Below are positions 24,468-33,039 of a DNA stretch of 38,568 nucleotides, piece after piece (positions within the stretch are counted from its first letter, which is position 1; each line of letters opens with the position of its first letter). The position numbers and the translations under genes are program-made. Origin of the DNA: Clostridia bacterium (GTDB taxonomy: Bacteria; Bacillota; Clostridia; Christensenellales; Borkfalkiaceae); contig JAJPYR010000041.1 in assembly GCA_021204825.1 (NCBI GenBank), positions 1-38,568 of the forward strand, given 5' to 3'. Below the pieces are notes generated by a model. It was not told the origin of the DNA. It worked only from the letters and a program-made list of their open reading frames with translations, and did not search any database.

Positions 24468-26009
24468 ATGGAGAAAACCGATACAACAACCAAGACCGGA
24501 TATACCCCCAAAGGCTTCGCCGCCTGGCTCAACAAATTCTTCGGATTTGCAGAGAGGGGCGGCACGATGAAGGGCGAGATTGTGGCAGGCGTCTCAATCT
24601 TCCTTCTCTCCGTGTGCATGCTCCTTGTGAATACAAGGGTCATCGGCCAGACATTGGGCGCAACAAGCGCTGAATACTGCGGCATATACTTAGCCGCCGC
24701 CATCACATCATTCCTCGGCACGCTTGCCATAGGACTTATAGCAAGGCTTCCCCTGGTGCAGCTGTCATCATTAAGCCTTACATCATCCTTCATAGCTCTT
24801 GTCGGCGCAGGCAACGGCCTCACATACCAGAACATGCTGGCCGTAACGCTCCTTTCCGCCATCATATACACAGTGGTTGTATCCATCCCCGTATGCCGCA
24901 ACTTCCTCAAGACCGCCCTTCCCAAGGCAGTCAGAAAGGCTCTTCCCGTTGCAATGGGACTGTACGTTGTCCTTTATGCCCTTAACAGCATAGGCCTCGT
25001 GTCCCTGGACGGCGGAGTTTCCTTCGTAGGCGTAAGCGGAATAACTGAGGGGACAGGCAGGCTTGCAGCCCTCGGCGCCATAGCTGCCATCATTGCAATG
25101 ATAGCAGTGCTGGTATTCGTAAAGCTCAAGAAGAGCGGCAAGGTGTCCGCGCCCATCTTCTTCTCAATTCTGACAGGATTCATAATCTTCTACGTTGTCG
25201 GCGTGTTCTATGCATTCTCACTCGTGTTCTCCACAGACCGTGTATACATGACCGCTGGCGCTGAGAACCTTTACACAATCGGCATGGGCTTCAGCGGAAT
25301 AGACTTCGGCTCCGTCTTCACAAAGGGCTTTGACTTCTCCGCATATACAGGAAACGTTGCAGAGCTTTTCATCTCCGGAATGTTCGTGTTCTTCTTCATG
25401 AGCATGTACGAGTCAGACGCCAACATCCAGGCGGCATGCCTTCTCGGAGAGTATGAAGAGGATGAGAAGAGAACAAACACCGCTCTCATCTGCTGCGGCG
25501 CAACAAACATCTTCGCAGCACTCATCGGATCCTGCCCGCTTTCCATCGGCAAGCAGTCCGCTGCCGGCGCCGTTGAAGGCGGCAAGAGCGGCCTCACTTC
25601 CGTTGTGGCAGCAATCGGATTCTTCATAGCACTCTTCACATGGGTATTCTTCACGGCCCTTGCATCCACAACCGGAACCGTTACAGACTACGGCCATGCA
25701 ACATCCAACTCCTTTGCAGAATACGCCCAGGCAGGTTTTGCCGTAATAGACGGCGTAATGCTTGTAGTAGGCCTTCTCATGATGAAGGGAATCAAGGGAA
25801 TAGATGCATCCAAGCTTGATGAGCTGCTTCCCTTCGCGGCAACCATCTGCGGGTTTGTCTTCACATTCAACATTGTAATCGGCGTCTGCGCCGGTCTCGT
25901 AGCCTACGTGATCTGCAAGCTCCTTTCCTGCAAGGCCAAGGAGATCAAGGCCATCGGCATCCCCACAGCTGTGCTTACAGTTGTCATGATCATAGTGCTT
26001 GCACTGTAA
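24468..26009 (+). CDS. Divergent NCS2/AzgA-like permease
   Basis: 513 residues with 12 or more hydrophobic helices. The opening LNKFFGFAERGGTMKGEIVAGVSIFL matches AzgA-type purine permeases, which begin FxLxxxGTTVRTEIxAGxTTFL. ATG 24468 has GGAGG at 24456-24460; a GTG at 24462 is an alternative. Two motifs that hold the substrate in purine permeases are altered: IESAAG is KQSAAG here, so the key Glu is Gln, while the following GGKSGLTSVV is kept. The loop that carries D(T)xGT in relatives is MYESDANIQAACLLGEYEED. Because of this and the position between a GH3 glycosidase and a lipoprotein, the substrate may not be a purine. Gene spacing is 15 bases on each side. Confidence 0.8.
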   Translation: MEKTDTTTKTGYTPKGFAAWLNKFFGFAERGGTMKGEIVAGVSIFLLSVCMLLVNTRVIGQTLGATSAEYCGIYLAAAITSFLGTLAIGLIARLPLVQLSSLSLTSSFIALVGAGNGLTYQNMLAVTLLSAIIYTVVVSIPVCRNFLKTALPKAVRKALPVAMGLYVVLYALNSIGLVSLDGGVSFVGVSGITEGTGRLAALGAIAAIIAMIAVLVFVKLKKSGKVSAPIFFSILTGFIIFYVVGVFYAFSLVFSTDRVYMTAGAENLYTIGMGFSGIDFGSVFTKGFDFSAYTGNVAELFISGMFVFFFMSMYESDANIQAACLLGEYEEDEKRTNTALICCGATNIFAALIGSCPLSIGKQSAAGAVEGGKSGLTSVVAAIGFFIALFTWVFFTALASTTGTVTDYGHATSNSFAEYAQAGFAVIDGVMLVVGLLMMKGIKGIDASKLDELLPFAATICGFVFTFNIVIGVCAGLVAYVICKLLSCKAKEIKAIGIPTAVLTVVMIIVLAL

Positions 26010-26025
26010 TCCAGGGAGGTATGAT

Positions 26026-27354
26026 ATGAAAAAGACAGCAAGAAACATTCTCATATGCGCGGCCCTTTCCGTATGCGCGCTCTCCATGGCTGCCTTTGCA
26101 GCCTGCGGCGGCTCATCAAGCAGCACATCCCTGCGCACCCAGCTTGACGCCGTTGACCCTACGACCGTGTCCTTTGACTTCGATAAAGGCACCTTCTCCT
26201 TCACGGCCGTTGAGAACGCCACCTACTACCGCGTATACTTCTACAACGTGGAGGAGCCCAACGAGGATCTTGACAACTACGACTACTTCGTCTACACCAC
26301 CGATGACGGCTCCGACTCCTCTGACGAAACCGAGGCTTCCGCAAAAACCGGCACCCTTGTGGCTTACGCCGACGAGACCGATGGCGCCGAGGAGCAGGAA
26401 GAGCAGACCCAGGAAGGCGACGCCCAGGAGGGCGGGAACACTGAATACCCTGACGCCGGCGGCGATGCAGGCGGAGACTTCACTCCCCCGGATGCAGGCG
26501 GTGCCCCTGACATGGGCGGCGGAGATTTCGGCGGCGGATCTTCAGTCACATACAACTTTGAGAAAGATGCGGACGGCAACTATGTGCTCCAGGACTATGA
26601 CACCATCCTTTCCCAGAGCGCCACATATTCCAAGAGATACAACGCCTACTACTACGATGAAGAGACCGATACCAAGACGTACTACGAAGCAGGCGACACC
26701 GTAACGTTCACCCTTCCCAATGACAGCATCTCCGGCGGAAGATACATCATCGGCATCAAGTCAGGCGGCACCCTCGCCCTTTACACACTTTCAGACTGGT
26801 GCGTTGTTGACACCAACCTGAAGCTTCAGTACGTGACTCCCGAAATCAATTCCGGAGAGTGGTCATGGTCATGGAAGGTAAGCAGCGACACAACGTATTA
26901 TCAAGCAGACGGCTCCACAGCAGCCACTGACTATCCTGACGGAAACGGCATGATGTTCGAGCTTGTCAACGCGGACACGATGTATGCGGCAGACCCTTCA
27001 ATGGAACTCACGTTCTACATCACGGACAGCAACGGGAATAAAGTAGATTTCAGCTACTATGACCTCAACATGACCAGAGCGGACAGCAATTCCCTCTCCT
27101 ACTGGACGATTGCCAATTCCGGCACAAGCGTTCAGGAAGGCATGATGACCCTCGGGTACTCCGTATACTCGCACAGCGGCCCCACGATGTTCTATGCGGC
27201 ATACGGCTATGCATATGTCCTTGGCCTTACAGTAGACTCATCCTATACATTCCATATCCAGGCAATAGCACCTTCCACGAGCACCACGGCCGTAAGCTCT
27301 GCAGAGGCCACATTCGACTTCACATACACAGTACAGACTGAGGGGACAACCTGA
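26026..27354 (+). CDS. Secreted lipoprotein with acidic Gly/Asp-rich linker
   Basis: 442 residues from ATG 26026, preceded by GGGAGG; the frame starts earlier at 25999, inside the permease gene. The N-terminus is a lipoprotein signal: KK, a hydrophobic stretch and lipobox AFAAC-G, followed by a Ser-rich spacer. Residues ~45-90 (VSFDFDKGTFSFTAVENATY, YYRVYFYN) look like a fibronectin-III-type beta domain. Residues ~105-175 are an acidic, Gly-rich linker (EEQEEQTQEGDAQ; GGDFTPPDAGGAPDMGGG). The remaining ~270 residues are beta-rich, with many Tyr, Ser and Thr. I do not recognise the family. As the last gene of the GH3 operon it may bind or present the polysaccharide substrate outside the cell (inference). 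Confidence 0.82.
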   Translation: MKKTARNILICAALSVCALSMAAFAACGGSSSSTSLRTQLDAVDPTTVSFDFDKGTFSFTAVENATYYRVYFYNVEEPNEDLDNYDYFVYTTDDGSDSSDETEASAKTGTLVAYADETDGAEEQEEQTQEGDAQEGGNTEYPDAGGDAGGDFTPPDAGGAPDMGGGDFGGGSSVTYNFEKDADGNYVLQDYDTILSQSATYSKRYNAYYYDEETDTKTYYEAGDTVTFTLPNDSISGGRYIIGIKSGGTLALYTLSDWCVVDTNLKLQYVTPEINSGEWSWSWKVSSDTTYYQADGSTAATDYPDGNGMMFELVNADTMYAADPSMELTFYITDSNGNKVDFSYYDLNMTRADSNSLSYWTIANSGTSVQEGMMTLGYSVYSHSGPTMFYAAYGYAYVLGLTVDSSYTFHIQAIAPSTSTTAVSSAEATFDFTYTVQTEGTT

Positions 27355-27427
27355 TGCTCAAGTTCCGGTAATGCTCAGGCCCGGGTCTGAGAAAGAACAG
27401 GACAAGACATCTGATTCCTGCCAGGAA

Positions 27428-27456
27428 CGGGCCGCCGCGAGACGGCCCGCTCTTTC
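27428..27456 (+). terminator. Probable terminator of the GH3 operon
   Basis: CGGGCCG (27428-27434) pairs with CGGCCCG (27443-27449), loop of 8, followed by CTCTTTC. The T run is weak. Confidence 0.5.
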
Positions 27457-27562
27457 ACAGGCAGTAAGATAAAAATTTGCAGACCGGCCACGGGCCGCAA
27501 AATGCCTCACATATGCAGCGTTAATGATGCATGGATGTGAATCCGCCGGGATCCGGGCGCTC

Positions 27563-27591
27563 TTGACACCTGTCCAGGTCTGTTATAAGAT
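27563..27591 (+). promoter_or_regulatory. Promoter of the histidine kinase gene
   Basis: Consensus TTGACA (27563-27568), spacer 17, TAAGAT (27586-27591); TATAAG at 27584 would need a 15-base spacer. Confidence 0.55.
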
Positions 27592-27615
27592 GTTGTAAAT
27601 TCATTAGGAGAAAGC

Positions 27616-28965
27616 ATGCTGGATTACTTCAGAACTTTCTACATAAATTTAGCCTATGGGCCGTCATACATAGTCACAGAGTTGCTGTTTGCCGTCACGG
27701 CCGTGCTGCTTTTAACGAAGTTTGAAAGAACCCGCAGATGTGCCGTCACAATTTCTGCCGGCATCGTGTGCATGTGGGTGTATGAGATTCTTTTGAACAG
27801 TCTCATATACTGGCTTACACAGGACACGCATCTCACACTGTTCATAACACTACCCCTGGGGCTCATAATATTCGCCATATTCTTCAGCAGGTATTCCATA
27901 CGCTGCAGAATAGTGATGGTATTCATATTCCTGCTGGACTTTATTGCCACCATGACAGTTTCAGCCACGCTGGCAGAATCCCTGGATGCGCTTGTCGCTT
28001 CACAGAACACCCCGTTCGCAGTTCTCCTGTATGTCATATTGATGGCGCTTGTGGTATTCATATTCAAGTTCTGGAACATGGACAAATATGACTATGTGCC
28101 TGACATGTGCATAGTGGTGGCGGCAGTTGTTTCCGTTGCAGGCCTTGTCCTGGAAGGAATGTGGTACTTCGGGTCATACGATACAAACAGCTATTATCAC
28201 TTCGCCGTATCCCTTGCATTCTATGCTGTTACAATAATACAGTATTTCCTTCTGTACAGGATGTGCTACGAAGTGAAGGAAGACAAACTCCTGGCCCTCA
28301 TGCAGATGTACCGTGCCGAAGAAAGGAAGGACTTTGAGAAGGAGCAGACCAATGCAGAAGATCTCAGGAAGTTCCGTCATGACCTCCGGAATGAATACGG
28401 ATATCTGAGCCTTCTCATCAACACACAGCAGTATGACAAGGCCACGGAATACCTTGCGGCTCTGGGCAAGAACGTGCTTCCCGTCCTGACTGCAGTGCAT
28501 TCCGGAAACAGCACCATAGACACAATAATCAACATGGAGAAGCGCAAGGCCACGGACAAGGGCGTGGACATGGACATCCGGTGCGCCGTGCCTGAGACTA
28601 TCCCTGTGGACAAATTTGACCTCATATCGCTCATATCCAACCTTGCGGACAACGCCATGGAATACGTGGAGAGGAAGCAGACGGGCGGCACGGTGAGCAT
28701 GGAGATATACCAGAAGGATTCATACCTTTTCGTAATCGTGTCCAACCCGCTGGCTGCAGACGAGAACAAGGACAAGCTTCTGAAACTCAGGACCACCAAG
28801 AAGGATGCCAGCCTGCACGGATACGGCACCAGAATCGTGTCCGACATAGCGCGCAAGTACAGCGGCAGCTGTGTCTTTGACGCAGACAACGGAAAATTCA
28901 CCGCCCGCGCAATGCTTTCCATTGAAGGCACAGATACTGCCATGCAGCCTGATGCGGCAAAATGA
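27616..28965 (+). CDS. GHKL sensor histidine kinase, AgrC-like
   Basis: 449 residues; AGGAG lies 8 bases upstream of the start. The N-terminal ~215 residues hold about six membrane helices, the layout of peptide-sensing AgrC/VirS-type kinases. A linker helix leads to the phosphorylation site FRHDLRNEYG with His255, then the GHKL ATPase: N box SNLADNAMEYV and G box HGYGTRIVSDIA. It is expected to autophosphorylate and pass the phosphate to the LytTR regulator 224 bases downstream. The signal is unknown: there is no AgrB processing peptidase or clear AgrD in the window. Confidence 0.9.
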   Translation: MLDYFRTFYINLAYGPSYIVTELLFAVTAVLLLTKFERTRRCAVTISAGIVCMWVYEILLNSLIYWLTQDTHLTLFITLPLGLIIFAIFFSRYSIRCRIVMVFIFLLDFIATMTVSATLAESLDALVASQNTPFAVLLYVILMALVVFIFKFWNMDKYDYVPDMCIVVAAVVSVAGLVLEGMWYFGSYDTNSYYHFAVSLAFYAVTIIQYFLLYRMCYEVKEDKLLALMQMYRAEERKDFEKEQTNAEDLRKFRHDLRNEYGYLSLLINTQQYDKATEYLAALGKNVLPVLTAVHSGNSTIDTIINMEKRKATDKGVDMDIRCAVPETIPVDKFDLISLISNLADNAMEYVERKQTGGTVSMEIYQKDSYLFVIVSNPLAADENKDKLLKLRTTKKDASLHGYGTRIVSDIARKYSGSCVFDADNGKFTARAMLSIEGTDTAMQPDAAK

Positions 28966-29035
28966 CAGACTGCTTCCAAATGGCTTTGCAACAAGGGCCG
29001 GGACAGCATAATGCAAACACAGATACAGCAAAGAA

Positions 29036-29081
29036 GCCAAAGGGGTACCCCTTTGGCACGGACTGCGTCAGCAGTCCGTGC
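29036..29081 (+). repeat. Two adjoining perfect hairpins between kinase and regulator genes
   Basis: 29036-29057 is a perfect 22-bp palindrome centred on GGTACC. It shares two bases with the next hairpin, GCACGGACTGC (29056-29066) with GCAGTCCGTGC (29071-29081), loop GTCA. No T run follows, so standard termination is unlikely. It could be an mRNA stability element or a regulator site. Confidence 0.7.
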
Positions 29082-29189
29082 ATACAACTGACAGCCAGAG
29101 AAGAAACCGGGAATAGAGTCTTGCCGGAATCAGACGGGACGATGCAATGATCAGCATAGCATCATACAGATGATGGAAGAAGGTGGCTT

Positions 29190-29942
29190 ATGGGAGACGC
29201 AACGGAACTGCTGAAAATAGCCATATGCGATGACGAGGAAAGCGCCCTTGAGATAGTGGCAGGCGCGGTTGAGTCATGCTTTAAGAACAAGGGCGTAAGC
29301 ATCATACTGGACAAATTTCAGTCCGTGACTCAGATAGAACAGCGCATGGCGGAAACAGCATATGACCTTCTGCTTTTGGACATACGGCTTTCCAACCAGG
29401 ATGGCATAGCCTTCGCGGCAAAGCTGAGGGAGAAGGGGAATGAAGTGCCTGTCATCTTCGTGTCCAGCGCTGAGGAAAGAGTCTTCGATACCTTTGCTGT
29501 GAAGCCATTCGGCTTCATCCGCAAGAGCCATTTCTTTGAGGACACAGTCTCCGTATTGGATGCCTTTATCTCCAGTGTTCAGAAAGAGCGCGCAGGGCAC
29601 ATGATCATCAAGTACAACGGGCGTCTTGTCACCATAGACGCAAGTTCCGTCATGTACATAGAGTCCTTAGGGCGAGAACAGACTATACACTTCAGCAAAG
29701 ACGGCAGGACTATGACGGTCATGAGCTCCATGCAGAAGTTTGATGATGACCTCAAATCCATGGGCTTTATGCGCATCCACAAAAGTTATCTCGTGAACTA
29801 CAGATTCATAAGGCTCATAGACACGGACGAGGTAGTTCTTACGGACAACACTCGCATCCCCATAGGCCGCACCGTCAGGAAAACCATCCGCGACGACTAT
29901 CTCCGCCTCATGGGCGGCGGGGGCTCAGTCATCTTCGCATAA
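29190..29942 (+). CDS. LytTR-family response regulator
   Basis: 250 residues; AAGGTGG before ATG 29190. The receiver domain (residues ~8-125) has the acidic pocket IAICDDEE, phospho-acceptor Asp64 in LLLLDIRLSNQDG, and the lysine motif AVKPFGFIRK. The LytTR DNA-binding domain (~135-240) has IIKYNGRLVTIDASSVMYIE and the typical GFMRIHKSYLVNYRFIR. It is the expected partner of the GHKL kinase upstream. Target genes are not evident; the neighbouring GH3 and esterase/adenylation units are possible. Confidence 0.93.
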   Translation: MGDATELLKIAICDDEESALEIVAGAVESCFKNKGVSIILDKFQSVTQIEQRMAETAYDLLLLDIRLSNQDGIAFAAKLREKGNEVPVIFVSSAEERVFDTFAVKPFGFIRKSHFFEDTVSVLDAFISSVQKERAGHMIIKYNGRLVTIDASSVMYIESLGREQTIHFSKDGRTMTVMSSMQKFDDDLKSMGFMRIHKSYLVNYRFIRLIDTDEVVLTDNTRIPIGRTVRKTIRDDYLRLMGGGGSVIFA

Positions 29943-30029
29943 CCCGCCTGTTTCATTCCCTACGGCTCTATATTCCTATTTGGCACATAACGCAGAAAAC
30001 ATATTACATTACCCATCACTTAAGCAAAG

Positions 30030-30060
30030 CACCCGGGCAACAGGCCCGGGTGTATTGTTT
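30030..30060 (+). terminator. Rho-independent terminator of the two-component genes
   Basis: A perfect 9-bp GC-rich stem (CACCCGGGC 30030-30038 with GCCCGGGTG 30044-30052), loop AACAG, followed by TATTGTTTT. Confidence 0.8.
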
Positions 30061-30144
30061 TATCATGCATGACAAGTTCCCATATGGACATATTTTGTAC
30101 ACATACATTTCACACGCAGAAATATGGAAATCTCTTTACATATG

Positions 30145-30153
30145 TGGTATAAT
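30145..30153 (+). promoter_or_regulatory. Extended -10 promoter of the esterase gene
   Basis: TGG-TATAAT at 30145-30153 is an extended -10; the -35 is weak (TGGAAA at 30125-30130). Confidence 0.55.
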
Positions 30154-30198
30154 ACCCTCAGCGTTTATTTTCCGGCAAAGACAGGGCAGGGAAGAAAG

Positions 30199-30867
30199 AT
30201 GGAATACAGGATAGACGGAAAGAGAGTGGAGATATTCCGGGCAAGGAATGCCGGGAACCCCGCCATATACATTAACACCTTTGAAGGCATGGGAGCACAG
30301 CTCCGTGAGGCCCTTGCTTCCATGGGAGCCCCGGACCACACTCTTGTGGCAATCTCGGACGTGGACTGGAACAAAGACATGGCTCCATGGGCCATTCCTG
30401 CCATATACCCGGGAGACACCCCATGCACAGGCGGCGCGGATGCATACCTTCAGGAGATGCTGCAGGACATCATTCCGTTCGTGGAGAGCAGGACGGGCGC
30501 CCCTTCATGGAGAGGGCTTGCAGGATATTCCCTCGCAGGGCTCCTTGCAGTATATGCCATGTACAGCACGGATGCCTTCTCAAGGTTTGCAACCATGTCC
30601 GGCTCCCTGTGGTTTCCGGATCTTACGGAATACATCTCATCCCATGAGATGAAAGTTTCCCCGGAGTGCATATACTTCTCCCTTGGAGACAAGGAGTGCA
30701 AGACGAGCAACAAGTACCTTTGTGTTGTGCAGAAGAATACCGAGGCCATATACAGCCGGTACAAAGAGGCCGGGATACAGACCACATTCGTGCTCAACAA
30801 GGGCAACCATTACCAGGAAGCAATCCAGCGCACCGCAGACGGCATATACTGGATCTTAACCAGGTAA
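30199..30867 (+). CDS. Serine esterase, alpha/beta-hydrolase fold (esterase D / IroE-like)
   Basis: 222 residues from ATG 30199, which has AGGGAAGAAAG upstream; the frame is open to 30124 but that part covers the promoter. The catalytic triad can be read: Ser111 in AGYSLAGLLA, Asp164 in FSLGDKE and His204 in KGNHYQE. There is no signal peptide, so it acts in the cytoplasm. The family includes feruloyl esterases, S-formylglutathione hydrolases and ferric-siderophore esterases; the short form with SLGDKE and GNHxQ is closest to the last group (pattern-based judgement). The adenylation-GNAT gene follows by about 145 bases on the same strand, which suggests that the esterase acts on or releases its product. 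Confidence 0.85.
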   Translation: MEYRIDGKRVEIFRARNAGNPAIYINTFEGMGAQLREALASMGAPDHTLVAISDVDWNKDMAPWAIPAIYPGDTPCTGGADAYLQEMLQDIIPFVESRTGAPSWRGLAGYSLAGLLAVYAMYSTDAFSRFATMSGSLWFPDLTEYISSHEMKVSPECIYFSLGDKECKTSNKYLCVVQKNTEAIYSRYKEAGIQTTFVLNKGNHYQEAIQRTADGIYWILTR

Positions 30868-31011
30868 AATAAGCGCCATAAACGCGCATAACCCTCATGA
30901 AACGCATCTTCAAAGCCCGCTTGGAACACAGCTCATATGAGGCAGCATGAGGGGCGATACATAGCAGCAGGACGGGCGGAAGACAACACATATAACAGAC
31001 ACAAGAGATAT

Positions 31012-33021
31012 ATGAGAGACACAGAAGAGACATTATACGGGATGCTGGAGAGGGTGGCAGAAGAGCATCCGGATGATACAGCCATCTTAATGCATGGCAG
31101 AAGGATATCCTTCAAAGAGTTCCTGCAGATGGTGCACGGCATAGCCGGCATGCTGCCGGAAGGGGTCAGGAGTTGCGGGATTATCATGACGCACGGCGCA
31201 GAGATGGTGGCGGCCATATTTGCCGTGCTGGAGCGCGGGGCAATGTACGTGCCTGCAGAGCCGGGCTTCCCGCCGGGCAGGATACATGAAATGATGTCTT
31301 CATCCGCCGTGGATGTCATAATAACGGAGAAGGCATATGCATCCGTTGCGGAAGGGTTCCCGGTAATATGCATAGAGCAGGGAGGCATACCTGGCGGCAG
31401 GGGAGACGCATACGCAGAGGACAGGGCAAAGGGCGCCGGAATGCCTGCGTATGTACTGTACACATCCGGAACGACAGGAAGCCCCAAAGGGGTGATGGTC
31501 TCCAACGGCAACGTGTGCAATTATGTGAGGGCGTTTGCCAATGAGTTCCATCCCGGGCCCGGTGACATAATGCTGCAGCATTCTGTGTGCTCCTTTGACA
31601 TCATGACGGAAGAGGTTTTCGCAAGCCTTCTTAACGGCGCAGCCCTCGCAATACCCGCACGGGAAGAGATCCAGGACATACGGGGCACCATGCGCTTCGT
31701 GCAGGAGACGGGGTGCACCATAATATCCGGCTTCCCTTACCTTATAGAAGAGATCAACTGGTACGGCCTGCCCCCCAGTGTGCGCCTCCTCATATCCGGC
31801 GGGGATGTACTAAGGGCCGGCTATGTAGGCAACCTGGTTGGCAAAGTCCCTGTATACAACACATACGGCCCCTCTGAGACCACGGTGTGTGCTTCATATT
31901 ACAACTGTTCCGAAGGCGCCCCTCTGGAAGACGGCACATATCCCATCGGCCGCCCCGTTCTGGGAGTGCAGATACAGATTCTTGGAGAAGACGGCAATCC
32001 TGTTCCCGCAGGGGAGAAGGGAGAGATATGCATATCCGGCAAAGGGGTCTCGCTGGGCTATATAAACGCCCCGCAGAAGCCCTTCCGGACAATGCCGGAC
32101 GGCTCCAGAGTATATCACAGCGGAGACTTAGGGTACCTTCTCCCGGACGGCAACCTCGCCTTTCTTGGCAGAAAGGACAAGCAGGTCATGATACTTGGCA
32201 AGCGTGTGGAGCCGCAGGAAGTGCAGAGCCGCATAAGCCAGTGCTCCACTGTGCGCAAGGCGCTTGTAATGGCGTACAATGATGCAGAGGGGCTTGCATA
32301 CCTTGTGGCATACGTTGTGCCGGTGCAGGCGCCTCTGGACATACAGGCCCTTAAGGATGAGCTCTCTCATTACCTCACTCCGTTCATGATCCCGGAGTTC
32401 TTCATCCAGATGCCGGACATTCCCTTGACGCCCAACGGAAAGCCGGACACGGCCCAGCTTCCTGTTCCATGCAAAGAGCCCCGCTGGCGCCCTTCAGAAG
32501 ACAACCCGCAGGGGATCATGGACATCATGCCCGCAGAGCATGCATCCCTGCAGGACAAGGTGCAGATTGTTGAGGCTCGCGCGGAGGACATGGAGGAGCT
32601 CATGGAGTGGCGCATGGAGGTTCTGCGCGAAGTGTTCTGGATGTCCCCGGAGGACAGGAGGCTGCCCTCGCTCACGGAGGCCAACAGAAAGTATTATGAA
32701 GAGGCCATCCCCAAGGGGGAGCATATAGCATGCTTTGCCGTTCTGGACGGAAAGAAGGTTGGGTGCGGAGGCGTATGCCTGCAGAAAGAGATGCCCTCCC
32801 CGGACAACAGAAGCGGCATCAACGCATACATAATGAACGTTTACTCCCGCAGGGAGTACCGCGGCCGCGGCATTGGCCGTGCCGTACTGCAGTGGCTCAT
32901 AGCTGCGGCAAAGACCCTTGGCGCAGGCAAGATATACCTCGAGACCACAAGGGAGGGAAGGCCCCTGTATTCCTCACTGGGCTTTGAGGACATGTGGGAG
33001 ATGATGAAGCTGGAGAATTAG
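31012..33021 (+). CDS. Stand-alone amino-acid adenylation domain fused to a GNAT acetyltransferase
   Basis: 669 residues from ATG 31012; the open frame begins at 30937, but neither start has a good ribosome binding site. Residues ~1-505 are an NRPS-type adenylation domain with core motifs A3 LYTSGTTGSPKGV (~149), A5 NTYGPSETTV, A7 YHSGDLG, A8 GRKDKQVMILGKRVEP and A10 NGKPD with the catalytic Lys. Residues ~518-669 are a GNAT domain (NVYSRREYRGRGIGRAVLQW, with LYSSLGF near the end). There is no carrier protein domain, condensation domain or thioesterase. Substrate-pocket residues read by hand begin D-I-E, and the Glu suggests a basic amino acid (inference). A DltA-like ligase is the alternative, but the fusion is unusual. 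An aminoacyl-adenylate may be passed straight to an acceptor or be N-acetylated. Confidence 0.88.
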   Translation: MRDTEETLYGMLERVAEEHPDDTAILMHGRRISFKEFLQMVHGIAGMLPEGVRSCGIIMTHGAEMVAAIFAVLERGAMYVPAEPGFPPGRIHEMMSSSAVDVIITEKAYASVAEGFPVICIEQGGIPGGRGDAYAEDRAKGAGMPAYVLYTSGTTGSPKGVMVSNGNVCNYVRAFANEFHPGPGDIMLQHSVCSFDIMTEEVFASLLNGAALAIPAREEIQDIRGTMRFVQETGCTIISGFPYLIEEINWYGLPPSVRLLISGGDVLRAGYVGNLVGKVPVYNTYGPSETTVCASYYNCSEGAPLEDGTYPIGRPVLGVQIQILGEDGNPVPAGEKGEICISGKGVSLGYINAPQKPFRTMPDGSRVYHSGDLGYLLPDGNLAFLGRKDKQVMILGKRVEPQEVQSRISQCSTVRKALVMAYNDAEGLAYLVAYVVPVQAPLDIQALKDELSHYLTPFMIPEFFIQMPDIPLTPNGKPDTAQLPVPCKEPRWRPSEDNPQGIMDIMPAEHASLQDKVQIVEARAEDMEELMEWRMEVLREVFWMSPEDRRLPSLTEANRKYYEEAIPKGEHIACFAVLDGKKVGCGGVCLQKEMPSPDNRSGINAYIMNVYSRREYRGRGIGRAVLQWLIAAAKTLGAGKIYLETTREGRPLYSSLGFEDMWEMMKLEN

Positions 33022-33039
33022 CCGTATCCGGAGAATGAC

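Noticed and set aside
29036..29081. Terminator between the kinase and regulator genes
   Set aside because: The two hairpins are strong but are followed by CATACAACTG without a T run, and the regulator has no separate promoter that I could find.
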